A stretch of DNA of 17,582 nucleotides from Acidobacteriaceae bacterium (GTDB lineage Bacteria; Acidobacteriota; Terriglobia; Bryobacterales; Bryobacteraceae): contig JAFAZU010000348.1 of the NCBI GenBank assembly GCA_019239585.1, positions 1-17,582 on the forward strand. Direction: 5' to 3'. Both the position numbers and the translations under genes were made by a program. Below are positions 1-7,434 of the stretch, piece by piece. A model generated the notes under the pieces. It had not been told where the DNA came from. It saw only the letters and a program-made list of their open reading frames with translations, and searched no databases. Numbering within the stretch: the first letter of the stretch is position 1; every line of letters begins with the position of its first letter.

Positions 1-446
1 GCGTTAATCACCAGCACAGTAATCCTCTCCCAGGTAGCCCGTTCGGCAACCTTTAAGAGTTCCAGGGGAAGATACATGGCGCCCGAAAGCAAGGCAAACC
101 ATTCCGCCCAAACCCGTCGATTCCATAAACCCCAAGCTTCTACGAAACGCACAGTAGAGTAGGCGAGTATGGCTGCTGCAATCGTCCACAGGCGCGCGTC
201 GCTCACTGTGGCAGCCGCATGCATTAAAGCATGTCCTAGCCGCCGGTCCGGATTGATGTGCAAGTGGTCAAGCAGGTTCTCTGTCACATCTTCCGCCCGT
301 TGATGATAAATGACCAGGAAAAGCCCCAAAAGCACCACTAAGATGCCTTTAAATGCTTCAAAACTGGCAACGGCACGTAAACCGGCGTCACTTGATCGTT
401 CATCTACCGCAGAGGGAGTAAGCTTTGGAACCGATAAAGCTTCCAT
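1..446 (-). CDS. DUF2127 family integral membrane protein, partial (C-terminus beyond window)
   Basis: I translated this by hand: the frame opens with ATG at 446 on the minus strand and stays open for 148 codons to the window edge, so the C-terminus is missing. The protein starts with about 25 polar residues, then AVASFEAFKGILVVLLG, which is typical of DUF2127 membrane proteins. It has three hydrophobic segments: around FKGILVVLLGLFLVIY, around LWTIAAAILAYSTVRF, and around WFALLSGAMYLPLELL. The second and third flank the family-like VEAWGLWNRRVWAEW stretch. An AGGA lies 7 bases upstream of the ATG, which supports this start. DUF2127 proteins have no established function; they are small inner-membrane proteins. 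The gene is divergent from the catalase remnant. The family call is from memory of the pattern, not a search. Confidence 0.8.
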   Translation of the reverse strand, partial: MEALSVPKLTPSAVDERSSDAGLRAVASFEAFKGILVVLLGLFLVIYHQRAEDVTENLLDHLHINPDRRLGHALMHAAATVSDARLWTIAAAILAYSTVRFVEAWGLWNRRVWAEWFALLSGAMYLPLELLKVAERATWERITVLVIN

Positions 447-529
447 GCATCGATCCTGCCACAAAGGAAATCAAAAGTTGAATGATAAGTTTAGCAGTTG
501 CTTAAATACAATTTTGACCCCGCTGCAGG

Positions 530-1117
530 ATGAGAGAGCTTGGGACTATACGTCCGCATAAAAAAGAGTGTGCCCAGAGCTCTATCTGCTGCATCCCTAG
601 AACATGTTCTTACGCATTGACAGATTGCCGGTTGAGCTTCCTGTTAGAAAACGGAGCTCGGACCCAAAAGCTTCGTGTCTATGAAATGACTGACAATCCT
701 TCGGCGCGGATGATGCTGGGATATCTGTTCGTTCGGGGCGGCGTGCATGCGCTCGCATACGCGAAGGCGCTGGAGACGCTCACGGGGGTGGAGATGTCGA
801 AGATGCTTCCCATTCCCAATATCGCGAACAAAACGTTCCCCGAAGCGCGCAAGTTCATGGAGCAGGGTAGCCATCTGAAGCTGTATCGCTTCTCGCCGGA
901 AGACTACAAGGAAGCTGGTCTGATCTGGAACGGAACGGCTCCTGAAGCGTACACAGAGGGTATCGGCGGGACGCAACTGGAATTTGTAGATGCTCCACCG
1001 GCAGGTGGCAACCTTGCCAATCTGGCAGGTATCGCTTCCAGCTTCGCGCCGAACTACGTACCGGAGGAGATCATGGAAATCGCAACGAAGCTTTATCAGA
1101 AGGCTAAAAATCTCTAA
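530..1117 (+). pseudogene. Manganese catalase, C-terminal half only (5'-truncated remnant)
   Basis: From about base 625 onward the translation reads as the C-terminal half of a dimanganese catalase, which breaks down hydrogen peroxide. Matching stretches are LENGARTQKLRVYEMTDNP, MLGYLFVRGGVHALAYAKAL and HLKLYRFSPEDYKE. Counting from ATG 530, E40 and H73 are 33 residues apart, the same spacing as the C-terminal manganese ligands of known enzymes (E155/H188 in Thermus, E148/H181 in Lactobacillus). The N-terminal helices carrying the other three ligands (Glu, Glu, His) are absent. The first about 32 codons of the open frame look unrelated to catalase, and I found no catalase-like sequence in any frame between 447 and 624. 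The full enzyme is near 270-300 residues; only about 160 remain. It cannot form the dimetal site, so I call it a pseudogene. The stop is followed closely by a strong hairpin. Confidence 0.82.
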
Positions 1118-1143
1118 CAAAGCTATATCAACGCCTAATAAAC

Positions 1144-1175
1144 TAAGGAGGTGCGCCGAAAGGTACGCCTCCTTA
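1144..1175 (+). terminator. Strong hairpin after the catalase remnant, probable terminator
   Basis: The arms are 14 bases each around a GAAA tetraloop. Outer pairs are TAAGGAGG with CCTCCTTA, and the inner part pairs except for one C-A mismatch (with two G-T wobbles). It sits 26 bases after the catalase stop. Only a weak T-rich tail (ATTGCTTTCT) follows on the plus strand, so the terminator call is likely but not certain. Confidence 0.6.
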
Positions 1176-1220
1176 ATTGCTTTCTAACACTCTCAAAGGC
1201 TTTCAGTACACTGACAGCGA

Positions 1221-1847
1221 ATGAGGCGTGAATCTCTGGATTCTTCAAACCGGCGAATAGGCCGGAAGAATGTGGCCATGGTTCTCAAGCGAAGTCACAA
1301 TCCATTCAAGACCAAAATTACCGGACCGCAACCAGTTCCAGTGCCCAGCATAAACCTGATCATCAGTGTCTTAGCATTAACAGCAGGCGCAGCACTCGTC
1401 TTTCTGGTTGTTCAAATACACGCACGCTATACCATCAGCTTGCAATCGCCCATCCGGCTTCACTTTCAATGGCCCTTGGTCATCGCGGAACGGACCAAAA
1501 CATCAGACGCCGTGCAAGCCCAATTTGATCAGCATCGTCCTCTCAGTGCTTACCAGCAATATGTGTGCAGAAAATTTGGCTCGGCTTGCCGGGTAGCCCT
1601 GGCGATTCAAAGAGCCGAGAACCCCCAGGGCAAATGTGAGATTTACCACTACAACACTGACGGCACGCTGGATTGGGGTTATTTTCAGATCAACACCGTT
1701 CATCTGAAGAGACGCGGTCTGAATTTGCGCGACCTGCTCGACTGCAAAGCTAATATTGACTTTGCCTATCAACTTTATGCTGAAAGACAAAGTTTCACGC
1801 CCTGGAGTACATACAATAACGGAGCTTATCGCCGCTTCCTGCGCTAA
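1221..1847 (+). CDS. Membrane-anchored lytic transglycosylase / lysozyme-like protein
   Basis: The product is 208 residues from ATG 1221, or 189 from the in-frame ATG 1278. The second start has GGAAG 9 bases upstream and may be the true one. A basic N-terminus is followed by one hydrophobic segment near residues 45-67 (IISVLALTAGAALVFLVVQ), so the rest is probably outside the membrane. The C-terminal domain, about residues 108-208, has the SLT/lysozyme fold pattern: AIQRAENPQG with E133 as candidate catalytic glutamate, then WGYFQIN (like the GLMQI motif), and WSTYNNGAY near the end. C116, C123, C139 and C174 could form disulfides. The predicted role is cleavage of peptidoglycan glycan strands. 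The uppP gene starts 20 bases after the stop, which suggests co-transcription and a shared envelope role. The enzyme class is reasonably clear; the substrate detail is inference. Confidence 0.7.
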   Translation: MRRESLDSSNRRIGRKNVAMVLKRSHNPFKTKITGPQPVPVPSINLIISVLALTAGAALVFLVVQIHARYTISLQSPIRLHFQWPLVIAERTKTSDAVQAQFDQHRPLSAYQQYVCRKFGSACRVALAIQRAENPQGKCEIYHYNTDGTLDWGYFQINTVHLKRRGLNLRDLLDCKANIDFAYQLYAERQSFTPWSTYNNGAYRRFLR

Positions 1848-1867
1848 GATAAACCGTTCGCCCTCTC

Positions 1868-2716
1868 ATGAACGATTACTTGCTTTCTTTTGTCCTCGGC
1901 ATTGTCGAAGGACTGACAGAATTTCTGCCCGTCAGCTCCACGGCGCACTTACGGATCAGCGAAGCCCTGCTCGGCATTGATCTCTCCAATGGTTATTGGA
2001 AGATGTTTTCTATCGTGATCCAGCTTGGAGCTATTCTTTGCCTTCCGATTTACTTTCGACGTCGTATTATCGAATTCCTCAGCACGTTTCCGCGTGGAAT
2101 TCGAGGAGACCGCACCGCTTTGACGCACCCGCTCACATTGACTCTGATTGCTTTTGTTTGCACCTCGATTCCAGCTCTGCTTCTGACGAAGGTTATTGGC
2201 AAGAACCTGGAAAATTTAGCCTTAATGGGAGCTTTCCTGATCATCGGAGGCATTGTCATGTGGGTCGTTGACAGTATTTATGGCAACCGTAACCGCTCGG
2301 GCGATGTGGAAAGCATCCGCATGGGTCAGGCAATCTGGATTGGCTTGTGCCAGACGCTTGGGCCGCTGTTCCCAGGCACATCGAGATCTATGGCCACGAT
2401 CTCCGCCGGTGAATTAGCAGGGCTGTCGCGAACCACGGCCCTGGAGTTTTCGTTTCTCCTGTCAATACCGACCATGTTTGCCGCTACTGGTTACGAATTT
2501 CTCAAATCTATTAAGGACCCGGAGGCAGGTATCGGCGCTCTCCACCTTGGATCACACGAGCTGGTGATCCTTGCAATTGGTTTTGTTGTCTCTTTTGTCG
2601 TGGCCTGGGCCGTCGTGGCTTGGTTCATGAACTGGGTCCGCAGCCGTGGCTTCGTCCCCTTCGCCGTTTACCGCATTATTGCGGGGATCGCCGTGCTTAT
2701 TTGGGCTTCAAAATGA
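1868..2716 (+). CDS. uppP: Undecaprenyl-diphosphate phosphatase (UppP/BacA)
   Basis: The 282-residue length is normal for the family. This integral membrane enzyme removes phosphate from undecaprenyl diphosphate, recycling the lipid carrier for peptidoglycan and other wall polymers; overproduction gives bacitracin resistance in other bacteria. The active-site motifs are present: EGLTEFLPVSSTAHL at residues 14-28 (E14, E18, S23, S24, H27, three less than the E. coli numbering) and PGTSRS at 169-174 with R173. Several hydrophobic segments cover the rest (around 47-62, 91-110, 118-136, 155-170, 190-208, 232-255, 263-280). No clear Shine-Dalgarno sequence precedes the ATG; translation may be coupled to the transglycosylase gene just upstream. 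Confidence 0.97.
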   Translation: MNDYLLSFVLGIVEGLTEFLPVSSTAHLRISEALLGIDLSNGYWKMFSIVIQLGAILCLPIYFRRRIIEFLSTFPRGIRGDRTALTHPLTLTLIAFVCTSIPALLLTKVIGKNLENLALMGAFLIIGGIVMWVVDSIYGNRNRSGDVESIRMGQAIWIGLCQTLGPLFPGTSRSMATISAGELAGLSRTTALEFSFLLSIPTMFAATGYEFLKSIKDPEAGIGALHLGSHELVILAIGFVVSFVVAWAVVAWFMNWVRSRGFVPFAVYRIIAGIAVLIWASK

Positions 2717-2717
2717 T

Positions 2718-2739
2718 TTCTGAATCGACGATTTCGGAA
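2718..2739 (+). terminator. Weak hairpin just after uppP stop
   Basis: TTCTGAA and TTCGGAA can pair (seven pairs, one G-T wobble) around an 8-base loop, beginning two bases after the uppP stop. There is no T tract, so it may only stabilise the 3' end of the mRNA. Confidence 0.25.
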
Positions 2740-2761
2740 GAGTGTTGTGGCCATGCTAAGA

Positions 2762-2791
2762 TTGACCGAGTGCGAGTTTGAAGGTGATAAA
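2762..2791 (+). promoter_or_regulatory. Possible promoter for tRNA-Lys
   Basis: TTGACC at 2762-2767 and GATAAA at 2786-2791 are separated by 18 bases, which fits a loose sigma-70-type promoter. It would start transcription about 50 bases before the tRNA. Its -10 part overlaps the right arm of the inverted repeat at 2772-2796. An alternative -10 (TATAGA, 2835-2840) lies closer to the tRNA but has no good -35. Confidence 0.25.
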
Positions 2792-2796
2792 CTCGC
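2772..2796. repeat. Perfect 8-bp inverted repeat upstream of tRNA-Lys
   Basis: GCGAGTTT and AAACTCGC are exact reverse complements separated by nine bases. No T run follows on either side, so this is not a standard intrinsic terminator. It could be an operator overlapping the candidate tRNA promoter, or an mRNA 3'-end hairpin for uppP. Confidence 0.5.
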
Positions 2797-2851
2797 TCCC
2801 CAAATCATCGTCAATCCCGACATGAGAAAATCTTTATAGAAGTAAAGATGT

Positions 2852-2927
2852 GCTGGAGTAGCTTAGTTGGCAAAGCACGTGACTTTTAATCACGGGACCG
2901 AGGGTTCGAGTCCCTCCTCCGGCACCA
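2852..2927 (+). tRNA. tRNA-Lys (anticodon TTT)
   Basis: A complete 76-base cloverleaf with encoded CCA. The acceptor arms are GCTGGAG and CTCCGGC (7 pairs, one G-T), the D stem is GCTT/AAGC, the anticodon stem is CGTGA/TCACG around the loop CTTTTAA (anticodon TTT, lysine), the variable loop is GGACC, and the T arm is GAGGG-TTCGAGT-CCCTC. It reads AAA and AAG codons. It lies between uppP and the two-component cassette. tRNA genes are common insertion sites for mobile elements, but no integrase or repeated tRNA 3' end is visible here. Confidence 0.97.
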
Positions 2928-3186
2928 GTTTTCCTGGGCAAAATGGATAGAGTCATGGACGTTGCATTTCTGTCTGTCTTGTCAAATATTCCTTCTTCGA
3001 AGGTGAAGCAGGCGGCTCCAGAGTCGTAAGATCCCCTTCTTAACTGGCGCGTTATCCTACTTTTATGAAGTGGCCTCGCGCTCTCCGCGTCGGTTCGTCG
3101 ACGATCGGGCTGGGTTTCGCCAATTTGCTCGCCTGTGGGGAGTATCAACGACGGTGCCGCACCGACCGGATCTCATGCGAAGACCC

Positions 3187-3192
3187 GAAGGG
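3187..3192 (+). promoter_or_regulatory. Ribosome binding site deciding the start of the first kinase
   Basis: GAAGGG lies 8 bases before GTG 3201. The alternative in-frame GTG at 3135 has nothing like a Shine-Dalgarno sequence before it, so 3201 is preferred. Confidence 0.6.
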
Positions 3193-3200
3193 CCGGTAGA

Positions 3201-4790
3201 GTGAGTCAAGGGGCAACACAGACGGAGCTCGACTTCCTGCGGCGGCGAGTGGCCGAACTGGAAACGGAATGCGCGCGACGGTCCGGCCCTATCGCCCTTA
3301 CCGGGACCGACCTCTTCATGGAAGGCTTTCAGGGGCTGGCTCAGGCTCTGCCGGTACTCGTTTGGACTGCCCGTCCGGATGGGTACTCCGACTTTTCTAA
3401 TGAACGATGGCTCCGATATACCGGCCAGACGCCAGCGGAGGCCTACGGATTGGGTTGGCTCGCTGCCGTGCACCCGGAGGATTATCAACGCATCCACGAC
3501 GCTTGGTGGAAAGCGGTAGAGCAGAAGGAGGCTTATGAGATTGACTACCGCATTCGGCGCGCATCGGACGGTCAATGGCGCTGGCACTTAGTGCGAGCCT
3601 TCCCAGTAAGGAACGCCGAAGGAGAAATCCTGAAATGGATTGGCTCCTCGACCGACATTCACGACCGGTATGAGGCAGAGCAAAAGCTGCAAGAACTGAG
3701 CGAGACGCTGCGGCGCAGTGAGGCACGCTTCCGGCGCTTGGTGGAGGGGAGCCTTTTCGGGATCGCTATCGGAGACTTCCACGGCAACCTGCTATATGCC
3801 AATAATGCCTTTCTGAGCATCATCGGCTACACGCGAGAAGAGTTTGAGCGCGAGGGGTTGCGCTGGACGGACCTGACCCCGCCGGAGTGGCTCGAACGTG
3901 ACTGGAAGGCGGCCCAAGAACTTCGGGAACGCGGCTACAGCGCCCCGTTTGAAAAAGAATACCTCCGCAAAGACGGCAGCAGAGTGCCTATTCTGGTTGC
4001 GCGACTACTTTTGGACGAGCCGTTCGGAGAACAGGAAGAGATGGTTGCGTTTGTTACGGACCTAGGAGACATGAAGAAGACGCAGCGCGCGCTGGAACGG
4101 TCGAATGAGGAACTGCAACGCTTCGCTTACACAGCGAGCCACGACCTGCAGGAGCCGATCCGCACCGTTATCATCTTTACCCAGATGCTGGCGCGCCAGC
4201 ACACGGGGAAGCTATCGAAGGAAGCAGACACACAGATTACTTTCATTCTGGAAGCGGCGAACCGCATGTCGAAGCTGGTTGCTAGCTTGCTCGAATACTC
4301 GCGAGTCAGCGAGGAGCCGGATACGCTCCGCGCTCCGGTGGATTTGAACCGCGCGCTCGATCAGGTTCTACAGATGTTGAGCTTCTCAATTGCAGACAGC
4401 AAGGCCGAGATCAGCTATGATGCCCTGCCCGTGGTGCTGGGGGATGAGCAGCAGTTGCTGCGATTATTGCAGAATCTCATCAGTAACGCCATCAAATACC
4501 GGCGGCCCGAGAAGCCGCCACGAATCTGTATTTCCGTCGAGCCTCACGACGGGCACGAGTGGCTGTTTTCGGTGACCGACCAGGGAATCGGCTTCCGGCC
4601 CGAATACGCCGAGACCATTTTCGGCATGTTCAAGCGCATTCACGGTAAGAAGTACTCCGGTACTGGGATTGGTCTGGCGATCTGCCGCAAGATTGTGGAG
4701 CGGCACGGAGGACGCCTGTGGGCGGTATCTCGAGGCGAGAGCGAGGGTTCGACCTTCTTTTTTACGCTGCCTAGGCAGCACGCGACATGA
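3201..4790 (+). CDS. Cytoplasmic PAS-PAS sensor histidine kinase
   Basis: A 529-residue protein from GTG 3201; GTG 3135 would add 22 residues but lacks a binding site. No membrane segment is visible, so it should sense an internal signal. Order of parts: short coiled coil (about 8-28); PAS of the PAS_3 type (about 45-155, HPEDYQRI and WRWHLVRAFPV); PAS (about 173-288); HisKA dimerisation domain with phosphoacceptor H314 in ASHDLQEP; HATPase_c with N box NLISNAIKY (N429), G1 box TDQGIGF (D460) and G2 box GTGIGLA (487-493), ending in a normal FFFTLP strand. All kinase residues look intact. The sequence type is close to the kinases that pair with Rcp1-like receivers, and such a receiver lies two genes downstream. 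The signal bound by the PAS domains is unknown; no heme or flavin signature is obvious. Confidence 0.93.
   Translation: MSQGATQTELDFLRRRVAELETECARRSGPIALTGTDLFMEGFQGLAQALPVLVWTARPDGYSDFSNERWLRYTGQTPAEAYGLGWLAAVHPEDYQRIHDAWWKAVEQKEAYEIDYRIRRASDGQWRWHLVRAFPVRNAEGEILKWIGSSTDIHDRYEAEQKLQELSETLRRSEARFRRLVEGSLFGIAIGDFHGNLLYANNAFLSIIGYTREEFEREGLRWTDLTPPEWLERDWKAAQELRERGYSAPFEKEYLRKDGSRVPILVARLLLDEPFGEQEEMVAFVTDLGDMKKTQRALERSNEELQRFAYTASHDLQEPIRTVIIFTQMLARQHTGKLSKEADTQITFILEAANRMSKLVASLLEYSRVSEEPDTLRAPVDLNRALDQVLQMLSFSIADSKAEISYDALPVVLGDEQQLLRLLQNLISNAIKYRRPEKPPRICISVEPHDGHEWLFSVTDQGIGFRPEYAETIFGMFKRIHGKKYSGTGIGLAICRKIVERHGGRLWAVSRGESEGSTFFFTLPRQHAT
4766..4779. repeat. Perfect 14-bp palindrome at the end of the first kinase gene
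   Basis: GCTGCCTAGGCAGC is identical to its own reverse complement with no spacer. It lies inside the coding sequence, ending nine bases before the stop codon. Codon choice could produce it by chance. Confidence 0.45.
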
Positions 4791-4855
4791 GTTACATAGA
4801 ACGAGGACAGCTCCGCGTCTTTGCGGCCTCTATGCCAGGGATCTCCGCCTCGTGA
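4787..4855 (+). other. 22-codon ORF bridging the two kinase genes (ATGA and GTGA overlaps)
   Basis: ATG 4787 overlaps the first kinase's TGA stop as ATGA. This frame then runs 22 codons to a TGA at 4853-4855, which overlaps the GTG start of the second kinase (4852) as GTGA. Ribosomes ending the first gene could pass through this short frame and restart at the second. The peptide itself resembles nothing I know. No strong binding site precedes it. The arrangement is seen; its use in coupling is inference. Confidence 0.25.
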
Positions 4856-7425
4856 AAAATCGATCTCTCCCGTTAAGCTGGCGCTCCGCACTGTTAAGCA
4901 TTCCGGTGCTGGTGACGATCGTCACGACGGTTCTCCTTTGGAATGATTTGAGACGGCAACTGCAGACGGCGGCGCTCGTGGAGCATACTTATCAGGTGCT
5001 CAACACTGGCGAATTGCTCCTTTCGACGCTGAAAGACGCCGAAACCGGGCAACGCGGCTACCTGCTCACCGGGCAAGAGCGCTACTTGGAGCCTTACCAA
5101 TCGGCACTTGGGAAAATGGCGTCTGCTCAGGCAGACCTTCGCCGCTCGACTGCTGATAACCCCGCCCAGCAGGAACGGCTGAAGGAGACAGACCGGCTGA
5201 TTGCGGCTAAACTCGATGAGTTGCGCCGCACCATTCAGCTACGGCGCGATGGGAACCTAGCTGCCGCGCTCGCGCAAGTGAGCACAGGCAGGGGCAAGGC
5301 GACGATGGACCAGCTCCGCTCGGTGATGCAGCAGGTGGAGGAAACCGAGCGGGGCCTCCTTTCGCGCCGTCAGGCGGAAGCCGTGCGGCAGGCCCATCGC
5401 ACGCGCCTTGTGGTGTTGGTAGGCAGTTTGAGTCTGCTCCTGATGCTCGTTTATGCGCTGGTTACGATTGAGCGCGATGGAGCCCACCGCCAGCAGAACG
5501 AGAAGGAACTGCGGGAAACGGAACGGCTGCTAAACGCGGTGCTGGATTCCCTGCCTGTAGCTGTTGCCATTGCCGATCCAACAGGGCGGCTGGTGCGCTT
5601 CAACCCAGCGTGCGACCGCGTTTGGGGTTCGGCACCTCGCTCAGAGAGCGTTGAGAGCTACGGCGAGTACATCGGCTATCACCCAAGCGATGGACGACGG
5701 GTGGAGGCGTACGAGTGGCCGCTCAGCCGGGCCCTCCGCCAAGGTGAGGCTGTCACAAATGAGTTGTATGAAATTGAGCGGTTTGGTGATAGTAAACGTT
5801 TAATAGTGGAGATCTCCGCCGCGCCTGTGCACGACGAAACAGGGAAGATCGTGGGGGGTGTCGTCGCCACTGCGGACGTTACCGAGCAGGTGCGAGCGGA
5901 ACAGGCGCTGCGCGAGAGCGAGGCGCGGTTCCGTCAAATGGCCGACAATATCAGCCAGTTCGCCTGGATGGCAGACGAGACTGGCTCCATCTTCTGGTAC
6001 AACCAGCGCTGGTATGACTACACTGGCACGACATTTGATGAAATGCGAGGCTGGGGCTGGCAAAAGGTCCATCATCCGGAATATGTCGAGCGCGTGACCG
6101 AGCGATTTCGCTCCTTTGTTGAGGCGGGCGAAGTCTGGGAAGATACGTTTCCGCTACGCGGCAGGAACGGCCAGTACCGGTGGTTCCTGTCCCGTGCATT
6201 GCCCATTTGTGACGAGAGCGGAGCAGTCGTGCGCTGGTTCGGCACCAACACGGATATTACGGAGTTCCGGCAAGCGGATGAGGCATTGCGCCGCCTCGCT
6301 GCCCACAATTCGGAGCAAGCGGCCGAGCTGGACACGCTGTATCGCACGATTCCGGTCGGCCTGACGCTGGTGGACTCCGAGCTTCGCTATCAACGCGTGA
6401 ACGAGGCCATCACCAGCATCAATGGGGTTCCGGTGGAGGCCCATTTAGGCAGGACGATTCGCGAGGTGCTTCCGCAATTGGCCGATCTGCTGGAGTCTCT
6501 TCACCGGAAAGTGTTCGACACCGGAGAGCCGGTGCTGAATTTCGAGATCCGCGCCGCAGTGCCACAAGGTACAGCACCTGAACGGGAATGGCTGACTTCT
6601 TACCATCCGTTAAAGAATGAGAACGGCGTCGTAACGAGAGTGAACGCCACGGTGGTGGAAGTGACCGCTTTACGACAAGCAGAAGCGGCGCTCCGGGAGC
6701 TCAACACGGATTTAGAGCGGAGAGTGGAAGAACGGACGGCACAGCTCGGAGCAGCCAATCGGGAGCTGGAAGCGTTTGCCTACTCAGTGAGTCATGACTT
6801 GCGAGCTCCGCTCCGGGCAGTAGACGGGTATAGCAAGGCGTTGATAGAGGACTATAGCGGCAAGCCCCTGGATGAAGAAGGCCAGCGCTTGGCCGGGAAG
6901 ATCCGTGCGAGCGCGCTGCGAATGGGCCAACTCATTGAGGATCTCCTCCAACTGTCCCGGGTGTCCCGCGGGCAAATGCAGCTTGGTGTCGTGGATTTGA
7001 GTGCTTTGGGGGCGCTCGTGATTGACGAATTGCGACGGGCCGACCCAGCCCGGCAGGTGCAGACGCATATCGAATCCGGGTTGTGCGCTCGCGGCGACGC
7101 GCGGCTGCTGCGTATTGCGCTGGAGAACCTGCTTGGTAATGCGTGGAAATTCACCTCAAAAAAGACCGACGCTTGCATCGAGCTGACCTCCCTCCCCCAC
7201 AATGGGAAGACCGCGTATCGCGTGAAAGATAACGGAGCTGGGTTTAGTATGGTCTATGCCGAGCAGCTTTTCACGCCCTTTCAGCGACTTCATAAGGCGA
7301 CCGATTTTCCCGGCACGGGAATTGGCTTGGCAACGGTACAGCGCATTATCCACCGGCACGGGGGACAGATCTGGGCGGAGGCGGAAAAGGATAAGGGGGC
7401 AGCGTTCTATTTCACGTTGAACTAA
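4852..7425 (+). CDS. Membrane CHASE3-PAS-PAS-PAS sensor histidine kinase
   Basis: GTG 4852 gives 857 residues; AGGGA lies about 10 bases upstream, and any earlier start would run into the first kinase gene and precede the membrane anchor. Order of parts: transmembrane segment (about 13-30); extracytoplasmic CHASE3 domain (about 40-175, with the typical KDAETGQRGYLLTGQERYL at 61-79); second transmembrane segment (185-205); three PAS domains (about 224-345, 360-470 of PAS_3 type, 494-606); coiled coil (610-640); HisKA with H648 in SVSHDLRAP; HATPase_c with N box ENLLGNAWKF (N763), G1 box KDNGAGF (D793) and G2 box GTGIGLA (821-827). The C-terminal kinase half resembles phytochrome-type kinases. 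CHASE3 ligands are unknown. The next gene, a receiver, starts 9 bases after the stop, so it is the likely partner. Confidence 0.94.
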   Translation: MKNRSLPLSWRSALLSIPVLVTIVTTVLLWNDLRRQLQTAALVEHTYQVLNTGELLLSTLKDAETGQRGYLLTGQERYLEPYQSALGKMASAQADLRRSTADNPAQQERLKETDRLIAAKLDELRRTIQLRRDGNLAAALAQVSTGRGKATMDQLRSVMQQVEETERGLLSRRQAEAVRQAHRTRLVVLVGSLSLLLMLVYALVTIERDGAHRQQNEKELRETERLLNAVLDSLPVAVAIADPTGRLVRFNPACDRVWGSAPRSESVESYGEYIGYHPSDGRRVEAYEWPLSRALRQGEAVTNELYEIERFGDSKRLIVEISAAPVHDETGKIVGGVVATADVTEQVRAEQALRESEARFRQMADNISQFAWMADETGSIFWYNQRWYDYTGTTFDEMRGWGWQKVHHPEYVERVTERFRSFVEAGEVWEDTFPLRGRNGQYRWFLSRALPICDESGAVVRWFGTNTDITEFRQADEALRRLAAHNSEQAAELDTLYRTIPVGLTLVDSELRYQRVNEAITSINGVPVEAHLGRTIREVLPQLADLLESLHRKVFDTGEPVLNFEIRAAVPQGTAPEREWLTSYHPLKNENGVVTRVNATVVEVTALRQAEAALRELNTDLERRVEERTAQLGAANRELEAFAYSVSHDLRAPLRAVDGYSKALIEDYSGKPLDEEGQRLAGKIRASALRMGQLIEDLLQLSRVSRGQMQLGVVDLSALGALVIDELRRADPARQVQTHIESGLCARGDARLLRIALENLLGNAWKFTSKKTDACIELTSLPHNGKTAYRVKDNGAGFSMVYAEQLFTPFQRLHKATDFPGTGIGLATVQRIIHRHGGQIWAEAEKDKGAAFYFTLN

Positions 7426-7434
7426 GGAGCGAAC

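Noticed and set aside
644..1120. Long minus-strand frame opposite the catalase remnant
   Set aside because: It is the shadow of the catalase codons; the plus-strand translation has clear family motifs and this one has none.
2991..3003. Small hairpin CCTTC-TTC-GAAGG after the tRNA
   Set aside because: Five pairs with a three-base loop and no T tract; too weak to call a terminator.
2834..3148. Minus-strand open frame of 104 codons over the tRNA
   Set aside because: Its GGGTRTLGPVIKSHVLCQL stretch is the reverse-strand translation of tRNA-Lys, a familiar false gene in annotations.
3065..3199. 44-codon frame from ATG 3065 whose peptide has a basic start and a lipobox-like LLAC
   Set aside because: No ribosome binding site, only modest hydrophobicity, and no recognisable family. 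It ends one base before the kinase GTG, so a leader-peptide role cannot be excluded, but support is too thin to list.
4669..4851. Upstream extension of the second kinase frame
   Set aside because: The frame is open only because it overlaps the end of the first kinase gene. A start at GTG 4852 puts the membrane anchor at the N-terminus, as expected for CHASE3 kinases.
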